Shown: positions 1 to 7,681, numbered from the stretch's first letter. The stretch: 35,426 nt of DNA from an uncultured Prevotellaceae bacterium (GCA_946625675.1 CAMOTI010000107.1:1-35426), one strand, 5' to 3'. Numbers and translations: made by a program. The notes: generated from the letters alone by a model not told the origin.

Positions 1-142
1 CGCTCAGACGCACCACCACCGGGGCGTCTTTCTTCTCTGAGCCTTTGCTGTTCTTCACGTCTATGCTTGCCTTGTATTCCTGGCCTGTTGCCAAGACTGG
101 CAATAATGCCAGTATCAACAGCCAATTCTGACTTCTTCTCAT
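1..142 (-). CDS. Secreted protein, N-terminal part only (cut by window edge)
   Basis: The minus strand reads from an ATG at 142 without a stop to the window edge, giving about 47 residues that begin MRRSQNWLLILALLPVLATG. This is a typical signal peptide (basic start, hydrophobic core, small residues before a QEY mature start). The mature part seen is short and contains a beta-strand-like PVVVRL segment. The family cannot be decided from this much sequence. The start lies 29 bp downstream of the stop of the phytase-like gene on the same strand, so the two are probably co-transcribed. The gap holds a short 7-bp-period motif (TCAACTC TCAACTT). Confidence 0.6.
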   Translation of the reverse strand, partial: MRRSQNWLLILALLPVLATGQEYKASIDVKNSKGSEKKDAPVVVRLS

Positions 143-171
143 GTTCACAGTTTTATAATCAACTCTCAACT

Positions 172-1200
172 TTATTCAATCACAATCGTCTTGATCCAGT
201 CTTGAAGCATTCCTTTGTAACGGCCCTGGGAGTCTGAAATCAGTATCACCGTCTGGCCGCCGCCGTCCAGCTTCGGACCGAGGCACATGCCTTCATAGTT
301 TGCCCAGTTCAGTCCGTTGAACGACATCGTCGTGTTGCACGACCACAGCAGTGTTTTCTGCAGGAACGGGCTTTCTGACGTCAGTGCGCCGTTGCCTTTC
401 AACTCACTCCCTTTCTTCGGGTCGACCACATAGATCTTTGTCTTTGTCCATGCGCCGTATTTGATTTTAGGTACAAAGCACTCACGCTCCATCACAAGCA
501 GGCGGCCGTCGTCGAGAGCCGCTATGTCACTTACGCCCATGATGTACTTCGATGCCTCTTTCATGTTTTCGGGGCTGTCGGTTTTGTAGGCATATTCGCG
601 TACTTTGTTGAAGTTTGTGTCAAAGGCGGTCAGACGGAGCATGTTGGCCACGCCGTTTGTGCTTTGGCTGTAGTTTCCGTCGTTGTCGGTCTTCAGCGTG
701 CTCTCCGACATGGTCCACAGCAATTTTGTGCTGCTGTCGTAACACAGCGACTCCATTCCCATGTTCGGCCGCGTGCCAGCCATGATGTTGCCGCTTCTCA
801 CTCCCGTGGCTTTGCCTTCAAGCGTGAATTCCACGATGCTGTTGTTGCGCTCTCCGCCTATGTAGATTGTCTTACGGACTGGGTTGTAGGCCACGCACTC
901 TGCGTCGCGTCCTACTGTCTCGCTGTGGTAGAAGCCGATGTTCTCCACCGACAAGATCTCACCCGTGGAAGGATTCAGGTTGATGTTGAACTTATAGAAG
1001 CCGTCGTGGCTCTCTTTGTCCGACACCACTGCATAGGTGTTGTCACCGATGCGGGTGATGCCGCTGTAATTTCCCTTCGGGGCGTATTTCTTCAGGTTTA
1101 CTGACGGATTCTCCCTGATGGTCATGTCGCTTGTCTGGCCCATCAGGCTTGTTGCCGTCATAGTTAACATAGTAAGGGATAGGATGAATGTTTTTTTCAT
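172..1200 (-). CDS. Secreted phytase-like / esterase-like beta-propeller protein
   Basis: The protein has 342 residues and begins MKKTFILSLTMLTMTATSLM followed by GQ, a signal peptide that predicts export. The mature protein reads as a six-bladed propeller of the 'esterase-like activity of phytase' family (PF13449). Visible features are YSGITRIGDNTYAVVSD near the start, RDAECVAYNP, NMGMESLCYD, GVSDIAALDDGRLLVMER and a C-terminal YEGMCLGP...VILISDS blade. Members are annotated as phosphoesterase-like, but their true substrate is mostly unproven, so no reaction is claimed. The length suits a single-domain member. It precedes the truncated secreted gene at 1-142 on the same strand and probably forms an operon with it. 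Confidence 0.75.
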   Translation of the reverse strand: MKKTFILSLTMLTMTATSLMGQTSDMTIRENPSVNLKKYAPKGNYSGITRIGDNTYAVVSDKESHDGFYKFNINLNPSTGEILSVENIGFYHSETVGRDAECVAYNPVRKTIYIGGERNNSIVEFTLEGKATGVRSGNIMAGTRPNMGMESLCYDSSTKLLWTMSESTLKTDNDGNYSQSTNGVANMLRLTAFDTNFNKVREYAYKTDSPENMKEASKYIMGVSDIAALDDGRLLVMERECFVPKIKYGAWTKTKIYVVDPKKGSELKGNGALTSESPFLQKTLLWSCNTTMSFNGLNWANYEGMCLGPKLDGGGQTVILISDSQGRYKGMLQDWIKTIVIE

Positions 1201-1229
1201 TTTTTTTCGAGTTTTTGATGAATTCTTTG

Positions 1230-1237
1230 TAAAGTTA
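1230..1237 (-). promoter_or_regulatory. Putative -7 element for the phytase-like gene
   Basis: The minus strand shows TAACTTTA, one base off the Bacteroidota TAnnTTTG element, about 30 bp upstream of the start codon. A TTG lies 16 bp further upstream (1254-1256), which is a short spacing. This is a weak call. Confidence 0.35.
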
Positions 1238-1291
1238 CAACTTTTTTCTCAATCAATATCTTTTTATAATGAATAATAACCTTTTTTTTCA

Positions 1292-1299
1292 TAACTTTG
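1292..1299 (+). promoter_or_regulatory. Putative -7 element for mtaB
   Basis: TAACTTTG matches the TAnnTTTG consensus exactly and lies 26 bp before the mtaB ATG. It is followed by GC, as in other promoters of this window. No good -33 TTTG is seen at the expected spacing. Confidence 0.5.
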
Positions 1300-1325
1300 C
1301 ATAAATTTTCAACTTTTTTGCGTTT

Positions 1326-2642
1326 ATGTTTGATTTTGGATGCCTTTCCGGTAAGAAGATTGCCTATGCCACCCTTGGATGCAAGCTGAATTTTGCTGAG
1401 ACTTCTTCCATTGCTAATGAGCTGAAAAAATATGGTGCCGTGAATGCTGCGGCTGGAGAGTCTGCCGACGTATGCATTGTCAACACTTGCACCGTGACAG
1501 AAGTGGCCGACAGGAAAGGAAGACAAGCGATTCATAAAATCATACGCCAACACCCGGGGGCATTGGTTGTGGTCACGGGCTGTTATGCTCAGCTGCGGCA
1601 TGAGGACATCGCACAGATTCCTGGTGTCGACATCGTGGTGGGAGCAGAATACAAGAAGCAGGTGGTTCCCATGATTCTTATGGCAATGGGACAGAAGGAA
1701 ACGCATCTTTTCCAGCAGGATAACGGTGATGACAAACTATTTTTTCCTGCATGTTCCAAAGGCGACCGCACCCGCTATTTCTTGAAAGTGCAGGACGGAT
1801 GCAACTATTTCTGCACGTATTGCACCATCCCGTTTGCCAGGGGAAGAAGCCGTAATGGCTCGATTGATGACATCATGCGGCAGGTTAGGGAAGTCGAGAA
1901 GAGTGGGGGGCAGGAGATTGTGATTACAGGGGTCAATATCGGTGACTTTGGCCGCTCCACTGGGGAGCATCTCATTGACTTGCTCCGGCAGATGGACGAG
2001 GTCAAAGGCATCCAGCGGTTCAGAATATCTTCTATCGAACCCAACCTGCTCACCGACGAGATTATTGATTTCTGTGCGCATTCAAGGGCTTTCATGCCTC
2101 ATTTCCACATCCCCTTGCAGAGTGGTAGCGACGAGGTGCTGAAGCTGATGCACAGGAAATACAACACGGATTTTTTCCGTGATAAAATTGCCCATATCAA
2201 AAGTCTCATCCCACATGCCTTTATCGGCGTTGATGTCATGGTGGGGTGCAGGGGCGAACGTCCGGAATATTTCGAACAGGCTTATGAATTCATCAAAAGT
2301 CTTCCTGTGTCCCAACTGCATGTCTTCTCTTACAGTGAGCGGCCTGGGACGAAGGCTCTCAACATTCCTTTTGTCGTCTCTCCGGCGGAAAAGCACGAGA
2401 GAAGCCAGCGGCTCCTTGCCTTGTCCGACGAAAAGACAAAGGATTTCTATAATTCTTTCATGGGGACTGTCCGTCCGGTGCTGTTCGAACATTCACGAAC
2501 CCATCGTGCCATGACGGGATTCACCGACAATTACATAAAGGTGGAGACGGACGACAATCCACAGATGTACAACACAGTACAAATGGTCAAGCTAATGGAG
2601 TATAACGAAAAAAAAGAAATAATGAAAGGGGTGGTGCTATGA
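1326..2642 (+). CDS. mtaB: tRNA t6A37 methylthiotransferase MtaB (radical SAM)
   Basis: The 438-residue protein is a methylthiotransferase that converts t6A to ms2t6A at position 37 of ANN-decoding tRNAs, using two iron-sulfur clusters and SAM. The N-terminal MTTase domain holds the three expected cysteines: TLGCKLNFAE (C19), NTCTVTE (about C55) and VVTGCYAQ. The radical SAM domain has CNYFCTYC, with cysteines at about 159, 163 and 166. A C-terminal TRAM-like segment ends the protein. The GCKLN motif is typical of the MtaB branch rather than MiaB or RimO. Length fits the family. The stop overlaps the start of the glycosyltransferase by ATGA, so the two are translationally coupled. Confidence 0.92.
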   Translation: MFDFGCLSGKKIAYATLGCKLNFAETSSIANELKKYGAVNAAAGESADVCIVNTCTVTEVADRKGRQAIHKIIRQHPGALVVVTGCYAQLRHEDIAQIPGVDIVVGAEYKKQVVPMILMAMGQKETHLFQQDNGDDKLFFPACSKGDRTRYFLKVQDGCNYFCTYCTIPFARGRSRNGSIDDIMRQVREVEKSGGQEIVITGVNIGDFGRSTGEHLIDLLRQMDEVKGIQRFRISSIEPNLLTDEIIDFCAHSRAFMPHFHIPLQSGSDEVLKLMHRKYNTDFFRDKIAHIKSLIPHAFIGVDVMVGCRGERPEYFEQAYEFIKSLPVSQLHVFSYSERPGTKALNIPFVVSPAEKHERSQRLLALSDEKTKDFYNSFMGTVRPVLFEHSRTHRAMTGFTDNYIKVETDDNPQMYNTVQMVKLMEYNEKKEIMKGVVL

Positions 2643-3667
2643 AATTGTCTATTGTCATTCTGAATTGGAACGGGAAAGATATGCTGAGGGCATATCTGCC
2701 GGATGTCATAGCGCATTCTAATCTGCCGGGAGTGGAAGTGGTCGTTGCCGACAATGGGTCCACCGACGGCTCTGTGGAGATGCTTGAGCGCGACTTTCCT
2801 GAAACTCCACTCGTGATTCTTGAGAAAAACTATGGTTTCGCGGAAGGATATAATATGGCCTTGCGCGAAAACAATGCTGATTATTTCCTGTTGCTCAACT
2901 CGGATGTCGAGATTATGGACGACAACTGGCTCATTCCACTTCTCGACTTTATGGACAGTCATCCGGATGTGGCGGCGTGTCAGCCTAAAATACTTTCGCT
3001 TAAAGATAAAAGACTGTTTGAATATGCGGGTGCGGCTGGTGGATTTATCGATAAATATGGATTCCCGTTCTGCAGGGGACGTATTTTCGATGCTGTCGAG
3101 ACCGATAGGGGGCAATACAACGACACCATCAATGTGTTCTGGGCTAGTGGTGCCGCTTTGATGGTCAGGGCCAAGGACTTTTGGACTGTAGGTGGTCTCG
3201 ACTCCCGCTTCTTTGCGCACATGGAGGAGATCGACCTCTGCTGGAGGCTTAGAGACGCAGGGCTCAGGGTGGTGTGTGTGCCTGAGAGCAAGGTCTATCA
3301 TTTGGGAGGTGCATCGCTCAATCAGGGAAATCCCAGGAAGACGTTCCTCAATTTCCGCAACAACCTCATCATGCTCTATAAGAATCTGCCAGATGAGGAA
3401 CTCGACAAGGTGATGAAAGCCCGTAAATGGTTCGACAGGCTTGCGGCTTTACAATTTCTCCTTAAATTCGACAGGGCCAATTATAAGGCCGTAATCAATG
3501 CGCGTAAGGAATTTAAATCGATGGTACCTGACTTGAAGGAAGACCGCAGAAAAAATGCTCAACGACGAAAAGTTGGCAAGATCAATGAACGGGTCGGCTT
3601 CTCCATTGTCAGCAAATTCTATATCCGTCGTATCCGGAAATTTTCCCAACTGCCAATGAAGCAATAG
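2639..3667 (+). CDS. Family 2 glycosyltransferase
   Basis: The 342-residue cytoplasmic or membrane-peripheral GT2 has an inverting GT-A fold. It starts MKLSIVILNWNG. The nucleotide-binding signature ADNGSTDGS is at 37-45 and the metal-binding NSD (DXD-type) at 87-89. A later FFAHMEEIDLCWR segment is the ED/W acceptor-side motif of rhamnosyltransferase-like GT2 enzymes. The C-terminal 60 residues are basic and may contact membrane. The likely role is transfer of a sugar to a cell-surface glycan; donor and acceptor cannot be read from sequence. It overlaps mtaB by four bases (ATGA), an arrangement that implies coupling but not a shared pathway. Confidence 0.88.
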   Translation: MKLSIVILNWNGKDMLRAYLPDVIAHSNLPGVEVVVADNGSTDGSVEMLERDFPETPLVILEKNYGFAEGYNMALRENNADYFLLLNSDVEIMDDNWLIPLLDFMDSHPDVAACQPKILSLKDKRLFEYAGAAGGFIDKYGFPFCRGRIFDAVETDRGQYNDTINVFWASGAALMVRAKDFWTVGGLDSRFFAHMEEIDLCWRLRDAGLRVVCVPESKVYHLGGASLNQGNPRKTFLNFRNNLIMLYKNLPDEELDKVMKARKWFDRLAALQFLLKFDRANYKAVINARKEFKSMVPDLKEDRRKNAQRRKVGKINERVGFSIVSKFYIRRIRKFSQLPMKQ

Positions 3668-3712
3668 GGCCGCCATCATTCACGTATATAAGCCTTATAC
3701 ACAGAGAAAATA

Positions 3713-3747
3713 CACTCTTCACTTCTCACTTTTCACTCTTCAATCAT
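3713..3747 (+). repeat. 7-bp-period repeat (CACTYTT type)
   Basis: Five consecutive heptads read CACTCTT, CACTTCT, CACTTTT, CACTCTT and CAATCAT, ending next to the ATG of the AlbA_2 gene. They are preceded by GAGAAAATA, which resembles the sequence before the other CACT-type arrays in this window. There is no terminator or hairpin here. Confidence 0.75.
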
Positions 3748-3748
3748 C

Positions 3749-4426
3749 ATGCATTCTTTCCTCGAAAAACTTATTGCCCAAGGAGAACACGACCGTCAGG
3801 ATTTCAAATACAAGGTCATGGATGCCGCCAAACTGGCTAAGTCGGTGTCTGCCTTTGCCAACACAAACGGCGGTAGGCTTATCATCGGCGTGAGGGACGA
3901 CGGGCTTATCTCGGGGGTCACTTCGGAAGAGGAGATTTTTATGATGAGGACTGCCGCCGAGAAGTATTGTCTCCCGTCCGTGCAGACGAATTTCCAGACT
4001 GTCATACACAAGGGAAAGACGGTGCTTATCTGCGAGGTGCCGCCTTCGACTGACAAGCCTGTATGCGCCATCGACGATATCATCATTGACCCGCTGACTG
4101 CGGAAATCAAGCCGAAGGACCGTCCCACAGCCTACGTCAGAGTCGATGATGAGAACATCGTGGCCTCGCCGGTGCATCTGCAGATATGGAGAGATCAGAA
4201 GGTGGAGAACGGGATGGTGGTGCAGTTCTCTGATGACGAGAGGAAACTTGCGGACTTTCTGGCAGAAAATCATGCGCTTCCTCTCAACAGGATTGTGAAA
4301 TCCACTGGCTTGCCACGGCGCAAGGTTGTCGTCACCTTGGCCAATCTGATACGCTTCGATATCGTGGTATGCCAGTTTGATGGGAAACAGTTCCTCTTCT
4401 CCCTTAAGGCAGGTTCTAAAAATTAG
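3749..4426 (+). CDS. AlbA_2 (Schlafen AlbA_2-like) domain protein, putative regulator
   Basis: The 225-residue protein's first half matches the AlbA_2/AAA_4 family (PF04326). It opens with an acidic EHDRQDFK (the place of the usual GESxxLEFK), then the hallmark FANTNGGRLIIGV around 36-48 and a V-RVDDEN strand. The second half contains a winged-helix-like segment (LPLNRIVKSTGLPRRKVVVTLANL), suggesting DNA or RNA binding. Proteins with this layout are usually annotated as transcriptional regulators or ATP-binding proteins, although the AlbA_2 domain can also occur in nucleases. The start codon directly follows a heptad repeat array. The role remains unknown beyond nucleic-acid-related. Confidence 0.75.
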   Translation: MHSFLEKLIAQGEHDRQDFKYKVMDAAKLAKSVSAFANTNGGRLIIGVRDDGLISGVTSEEEIFMMRTAAEKYCLPSVQTNFQTVIHKGKTVLICEVPPSTDKPVCAIDDIIIDPLTAEIKPKDRPTAYVRVDDENIVASPVHLQIWRDQKVENGMVVQFSDDERKLADFLAENHALPLNRIVKSTGLPRRKVVVTLANLIRFDIVVCQFDGKQFLFSLKAGSKN

Positions 4427-4546
4427 CTTTAGGCTGTGTTTAGACTATTTTTGAGCAGATTTGCACGCAAACTCGCAGAAGCGTAGCGAGCTACGGTTCA
4501 AGAGGTTAAGAGTAAAGATGCCAAAAAGAGGTAAACACAGGCAAAG
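4427..4546. repeat. MITE-like imperfect inverted repeat, about 120 bp
   Basis: The left end CTTTAGGCTGTGTTTA and the reverse complement of the right end, CTTTGCCTGTGTTTA, match over 15-16 bases. Weaker similarity continues inward (a TTTTTG-rich stretch on both sides). The centre carries a perfect palindromic stem CGTAGC-GA-GCTACG at about 4482-4495. The element starts one base after the stop codon of the AlbA_2 gene. It encodes nothing. No clear target-site duplication was seen. Confidence 0.5.
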
Positions 4547-4596
4547 ATAATTCTCTTGGATTTATTAATTATTAGAGCATGCCTTAAACAATAAAA

Positions 4597-4625
4597 AAAC
4601 ATCCATACTGCTTGTATGGATGTTT
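4597..4625 (-). terminator. Rho-independent terminator of rpsF-rpsR-rplI
   Basis: A perfect 12-bp stem (AAACATCCATAC / GTATGGATGTTT) with a 5-base loop. The A-run on the left of the plus strand gives the U-tract for minus-strand transcripts. It lies 29 bp after the rplI stop. Confidence 0.9.
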
Positions 4626-4654
4626 CTGAATGATTGTATCTTTGTTGTTGTGTC

Positions 4655-5221
4655 TTATGCTTCTTCAGCAGCTGGAACTTCTCCTGCCTCCAGGTCTTCA
4701 ACAGCCTCTGCCTCAGCGGCCTCCTCTGCTGTGGGAGCAGGTGTCTCAACGACTTCCTCTTTCTTGGCGCTCATTGTGCCGTCCTCGTTCACCACGTCGA
4801 ATGGAATCTGAACGGTCACTTCGCGGTGGAAGTGGATAGGGGCAACATAGCTGCCAAGCTCTTTCACTGACTTGAAGCTGATCTGCTTCGGGTCTACTTC
4901 CAGTCCCTGGGCTGCCAGTGCCTCAACAAGCTGAGGAGCACCTACAGAACCATAGATGTTTCGACCGTCTGACACCTTTGCAACGATGGTCAGTTTCACA
5001 CCCTCGAACTGAGCGGCTTTTGCCTCTGCGTCTGCCTTGATCTTGGCAATCTTGTGGGCACGCTGCTTCTTTTCCTCTTCCAGTGCCTTCAATGCGCTTG
5101 GAGTGGCAAGAACTGCGTATCCCTGAGGGAGAAGATAATTTCGTCCGTATCCGTCCTTCACTGTCAGGACCTCATCCTTGTAGCCTAAGCCCAGGAGATC
5201 TTTCTTCATTATAATTTTCAT
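4655..5221 (-). CDS. rplI: 50S ribosomal protein L9, with acidic C-terminal extension
   Basis: The 188-residue L9 is a structural protein of the large subunit that binds 23S rRNA near the L1 stalk. The N-terminal signature is clear: MKIIMKKDLLGLG, then VKDGYGRNYLLPQGYA. The linker helix is rich in K and E, and the C-terminal domain follows. Usual L9 length is about 150 residues. This protein adds roughly 40 residues of Ala/Glu-rich, low-complexity acidic tail (ending AEEA). It is the third gene of the S6-S18-L9 operon and starts 13 bp after rpsR; a terminator follows. Confidence 0.95.
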   Translation of the reverse strand: MKIIMKKDLLGLGYKDEVLTVKDGYGRNYLLPQGYAVLATPSALKALEEEKKQRAHKIAKIKADAEAKAAQFEGVKLTIVAKVSDGRNIYGSVGAPQLVEALAAQGLEVDPKQISFKSVKELGSYVAPIHFHREVTVQIPFDVVNEDGTMSAKKEEVVETPAPTAEEAAEAEAVEDLEAGEVPAAEEA

Positions 5222-5234
5222 AGGGCCTCCTTTC

Positions 5235-5504
5235 TTATTTCATCAAGTCTGTTACAAATGGAAGTAATGCAATCTGGCGTGCACGCTTTACAGCCTGAGC
5301 GACGCGACGCTGGTATTTCAGGGAAGTACCAGTGATTCGGCGGGGAAGAATCTTGCCTTGCTCGTTCAAGAACTTCTTCAGGAACTCAGGATCTTTGTAG
5401 TCGATGTACTTGATGCCGCTCTTCTTGAAACGACAATACTTCTTTTTCTTAACGTCTACTGTCGTAGGGGTTAAATAACGGATTTCTGATGTCTGTGCTG
5501 CCAT
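5235..5504 (-). CDS. rpsR: 30S ribosomal protein S18
   Basis: The 89-residue S18 binds 16S rRNA in the platform together with S6. Characteristic stretches are [20 protein letters not shown], then [23 protein letters not shown] near the C-terminus. Length is normal. It starts 2 bp after the rpsF stop, in the conserved order S6-S18-L9, and must be co-transcribed with both. Confidence 0.97.
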   Translation of the reverse strand: MAAQTSEIRYLTPTTVDVKKKKYCRFKKSGIKYIDYKDPEFLKKFLNEQGKILPRRITGTSLKYQRRVAQAVKRARQIALLPFVTDLMK

Positions 5505-5506
5505 AA

Positions 5507-5851
5507 TTAAGCCTCCTCTTTTTTAGCGAACTTGTTGCGACGTTTTTCTGCATACTGAGCTGCATACTTCTCGTTCTTCACGGTCATGAAGCGGATTACA
5601 CGCTCGTCACGACGCAACTGTAACTCAAAATTCTTAATCACTTCCGGAGCTGCCTTGTATTCCAGCATGATGTAGAAGCCTGTGGTCTTCTTCTCAATTG
5701 GATATGCCAGTTTACGCAGACCCCAGTTCTCTTCGCTGAACACGTCAGCGCCGGCAGCCGTCAGGGCACCCTTGAACTTGTCTACCGCTTCCTTCATCTG
5801 ATCGTCAGACAAAACGGGAGTTAAAATGAAAACGGTTTCGTACTGATTCAT
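5507..5851 (-). CDS. rpsF: 30S ribosomal protein S6
   Basis: S6 of 114 residues, partner of S18 on the small-subunit platform. It starts [16 protein letters not shown] and contains the family pattern [21 protein letters not shown] longer reading from 5857 would need a TTG codon, so the ATG at 5851 (MNQYET) is preferred and fits other S6 proteins. It is the first gene of the operon and has a clear promoter about 70 bp upstream. The leader could hold an S6:S18 autoregulatory RNA, but a convincing motif was not established. Confidence 0.95.
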   Translation of the reverse strand: MNQYETVFILTPVLSDDQMKEAVDKFKGALTAAGADVFSEENWGLRKLAYPIEKKTTGFYIMLEYKAAPEVIKNFELQLRRDERVIRFMTVKNEKYAAQYAEKRRNKFAKKEEA

Positions 5852-5918
5852 AATCAATAATTAATGTTGTTTTATGTTTATTATCTCATGCTTCTGCCTT
5901 TAGACGCAAAAGCGGATG

Positions 5919-5949
5919 CAAAGTTACAACTTTTTTCTGGTTTAACAAC
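5919..5949 (-). promoter_or_regulatory. Promoter of rpsF-rpsR-rplI
   Basis: The minus strand carries TAACTTTG (5919-5926), an exact TAnnTTTG element, preceded by GGTTG at 5946-5950 with a 19-bp spacer. This matches the Bacteroidota sigma-ABfr promoter layout. Confidence 0.75.
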
Positions 5950-6042
5950 CATTTTTACCCTTTAATTTTCAAAAAATCAACATTATTTGCTTTTTTTTGA
6001 AAAAAAATCACCAAAAAGTTTCGTTTTTTCATCAAAAATGTG

Positions 6043-6050
6043 TTATTTTG
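6043..6050 (+). promoter_or_regulatory. Putative promoter of the 71-aa membrane protein gene
   Basis: TTATTTTG followed by CA, close to TAnnTTTG, lies 60 bp before the ATG. GTTTCG about 19-20 bp upstream could serve as a weak -33 element. Confidence 0.4.
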
Positions 6051-6110
6051 CATTTGATATGGGTTTACCATATATTTCTAATCGAAATAAAATCTAAAAC
6101 AAATTATAAA

Positions 6111-6326
6111 ATGAAAACAAATCCTATGAAACTTCTTGGCACGGGAATGATTCTTCTCGGTGCAATTATGCTTATCATCGCATGCTTCTTTGCTACAGGG
6201 CTGCTTGAGACTCCTTTCAACATCTATATCCTTTCCGCTTTGCTGCTCTGCATCGGAGGTCTTATCGTACATATCATCATGAACAAGCGTCTGCCTCTCG
6301 ACGAAGTGCCGGAGGACGACAAGTAG
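6111..6326 (+). CDS. Small two-helix inner-membrane protein, unknown function
   Basis: The protein of 71 residues starts MKTNPMKLLGTGMILLGA. Two hydrophobic helices (about residues 8-28 and 34-54) are separated by a short ETPFN turn, and the tail is charged and acidic (ending VPEDDK). An upstream in-frame ATG (5997) would add a Lys-rich, unlikely leader; the chosen ATG follows an A-rich leader typical of this phylum and lies downstream of the putative promoter. It is a single-gene unit with its own strong terminator. No known family was recognised. Confidence 0.7.
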   Translation: MKTNPMKLLGTGMILLGAIMLIIACFFATGLLETPFNIYILSALLLCIGGLIVHIIMNKRLPLDEVPEDDK

Positions 6327-6376
6327 GAGTACGATTTTGTCATAACAGTTTTATTATTTATATAACGTGCAAAACG

Positions 6377-6414
6377 AAAAAAAGAGGGTGTGGCAGGCCA
6401 CACCCTCTTTTTTT
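6377..6414 (+). terminator. Rho-independent terminator
   Basis: A 17-bp stem (A-run plus GAGGGTGTGG / CCACACCCTC plus T-run) with loop CAGG and a T7 tail. It ends the 71-aa gene and could act from both sides. Confidence 0.92.
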
Positions 6415-6524
6415 GTTATATTCTGGATTATTTTTTCCTTTATTCCCAGCCGATTTAATGTTTAAGGTTTTATTAGTTTTAGTTAACTCGTCCTTTTTGC
6501 ATTCTTGACATTAATATTCTAAAT

Positions 6525-6621
6525 AATTGTGAGCCTGCCGTTCTTTCAATCCCATCCCTGTCAGTAGGCTCTGGAAAACCTGTAAGTAAGGGGCAGGCAC
6601 AGCTCATGTAGGCTCACAATT
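6525..6621. other. 97-bp inverted repeat, possible structured RNA
   Basis: AATTGTGAGCCT (6525-6536) and AGGCTCACAATT (6610-6621) are perfect 12-base complements. Inside, GCCTGCC (6533-6539) can alternatively pair with GGCAGGC (6592-6598), and CCCT/AGGG plus AGG/CCT form a nested inner hairpin. No ORF and no poly-T end were seen. It sits between the plus-strand terminator and the rprY stop. It could be an sRNA, a 3'-UTR element of rprY or a small mobile repeat. TTTTTG at 6494 and TAATTGTG at 6524 are a possible but poorly spaced plus-strand promoter. Confidence 0.4.
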
Positions 6622-6637
6622 CAAATTTCAAAGTTCT

Positions 6638-7348
6638 CTATGCCTCTTCACCGGAAATCACGAGCTTGTAGCCTTTTCCGTGTACGTTGAGAATCTGTAC
6701 GGATGGATCCTGGCTCAGCAGTTTCCTCAGCTTCGTGATGTACACGTCCATAGAGCGGGCGTTGAAATAGTTGTCGTCTATCCAGATGGCTTTCAGCGCG
6801 TATTCGCGAGGGAGCAGTTCGTTCACCTTGTTGCTCAGCAGTGTCAGCAGCTCGGCTTCCTTCGTCGTCAGCTTCTTTTCCTCACCGTCAATCGTGAGCA
6901 TCTGCTTCTGGGTGTCGAACACGAACTTGCCGATGTTTCTCACAGTCTCGTTCTTGTTCTGCTTTCCGCGAACGCGACGGAGGATAGCCTCAATGCGGAG
7001 AACCACCACGTCCATCCTGAATGGCTTGGTGATATAGTCGTCGGCGCCAATCTCAAATCCTTCACGTATGTCGTCAATCAGCGTCTTGGCTGTCAGGAAT
7101 ATAAATGGCACTTCGGCATTCAGCTCGCGGATTTTGCTGGCGAGCGTGAAGCCGTCCATCTTTGGCATCATCACGTCGAGGATGCACAGGTCGTATTTGT
7201 TCGAACAGAATGCGTTATAGCCTTCCTCTCCGTCAACGCACAGGTCTGCCTGAAATCCCTTTGCCTCCAGGTACTCCCTGAGAAGCATACCCAGGTTCTC
7301 GTCGTCCTCGCAAAGGAGAATCTTTACGTCATCAAATTTTTCTTCCAT
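6638..7348 (-). CDS. rprY: OmpR-family response regulator, RprY-like
   Basis: The 236-residue regulator has a receiver domain (about 8-122) with the acidic pair CEDD at 14-16, the phospho-acceptor D58 in LDVMMP, the switch Thr in FLTAKT and the conserved Lys in TKPF. A C-terminal winged-helix domain (about 135-232) has the recognition region ARSMDVYITKLRKLL. It is the partner of the histidine kinase encoded upstream on the same strand; together they resemble RprX/RprY of Bacteroides fragilis. The pair is split by a 333-bp gap filled with direct repeats, so rprY may have its own promoter or be made from a processed transcript. Confidence 0.85.
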   Translation of the reverse strand: MEEKFDDVKILLCEDDENLGMLLREYLEAKGFQADLCVDGEEGYNAFCSNKYDLCILDVMMPKMDGFTLASKIRELNAEVPFIFLTAKTLIDDIREGFEIGADDYITKPFRMDVVVLRIEAILRRVRGKQNKNETVRNIGKFVFDTQKQMLTIDGEEKKLTTKEAELLTLLSNKVNELLPREYALKAIWIDDNYFNARSMDVYITKLRKLLSQDPSVQILNVHGKGYKLVISGEEA

Positions 7349-7351
7349 AAT

Positions 7352-7429
7352 TTCTCTGTTTTAATAATTTATTGTTTTATTCTTGTTTTCTTCTCTGTTT
7401 TAATAGTATATTGTTTTATTCTTTTTTTT
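7352..7429. repeat. Tandem direct repeat, 39-bp unit, two copies plus a decayed third
   Basis: TTCTCTGTTTTAATA...TTGTTTTATTCTT occurs at 7352-7390 and again at 7391-7429 with few differences. A shorter degenerate copy (CTCTATTTTTTATTGTTC...) follows to about 7460. It lies directly upstream of rprY. Confidence 0.75.
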
Positions 7430-7525
7430 TTCTCTATTTTTTATTGTTCTTTGTTTTATCTGCGGTTCCTTTTCGTTCCGTCCGTCCTTAAAGTGTGGCA
7501 CAGCCTTCCCTCAGCCGTACAACGC

Positions 7526-7678
7526 CCCTCGTGTCGGGTGTCATTACCAAAAGTAACTTACTTTAAACATTAAACATTAAACTTTCAACTAAATATCAGT
7601 CCTGCACCGTCCCTCGTGTCGGGTGTCATCACCAAAAGTAACTTCACTTTAAACATTAAACATTAAACTTTAAACTAA
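7526..7678. repeat. Direct repeat, about 65-bp unit, ending in TTAAACA-type heptads
   Basis: CCCTCGTGTCGGGTGTCAT begins at 7526 and again at 7611. Both copies continue through ACCAAAAGTAACTT into a 7-bp-period tail (CTTTAAA CATTAAA CATTAAA CTTTMAA). The second copy stops within a few bases of the rprX stop codon. The remaining part of the rprX-rprY gap contains no other feature. Confidence 0.8.
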
Positions 7679-7681
7679 AAA

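Noticed and set aside
5997..6110. Longer version of the small membrane protein
   Set aside because: The extra residues read through the promoter region and are Lys/Phe-rich low-complexity sequence.
6525..6621. Retron msr-msd or SRP RNA
   Set aside because: No reverse transcriptase nearby, and the SRP core (GGAAGGAAGCAGC-like) is absent.
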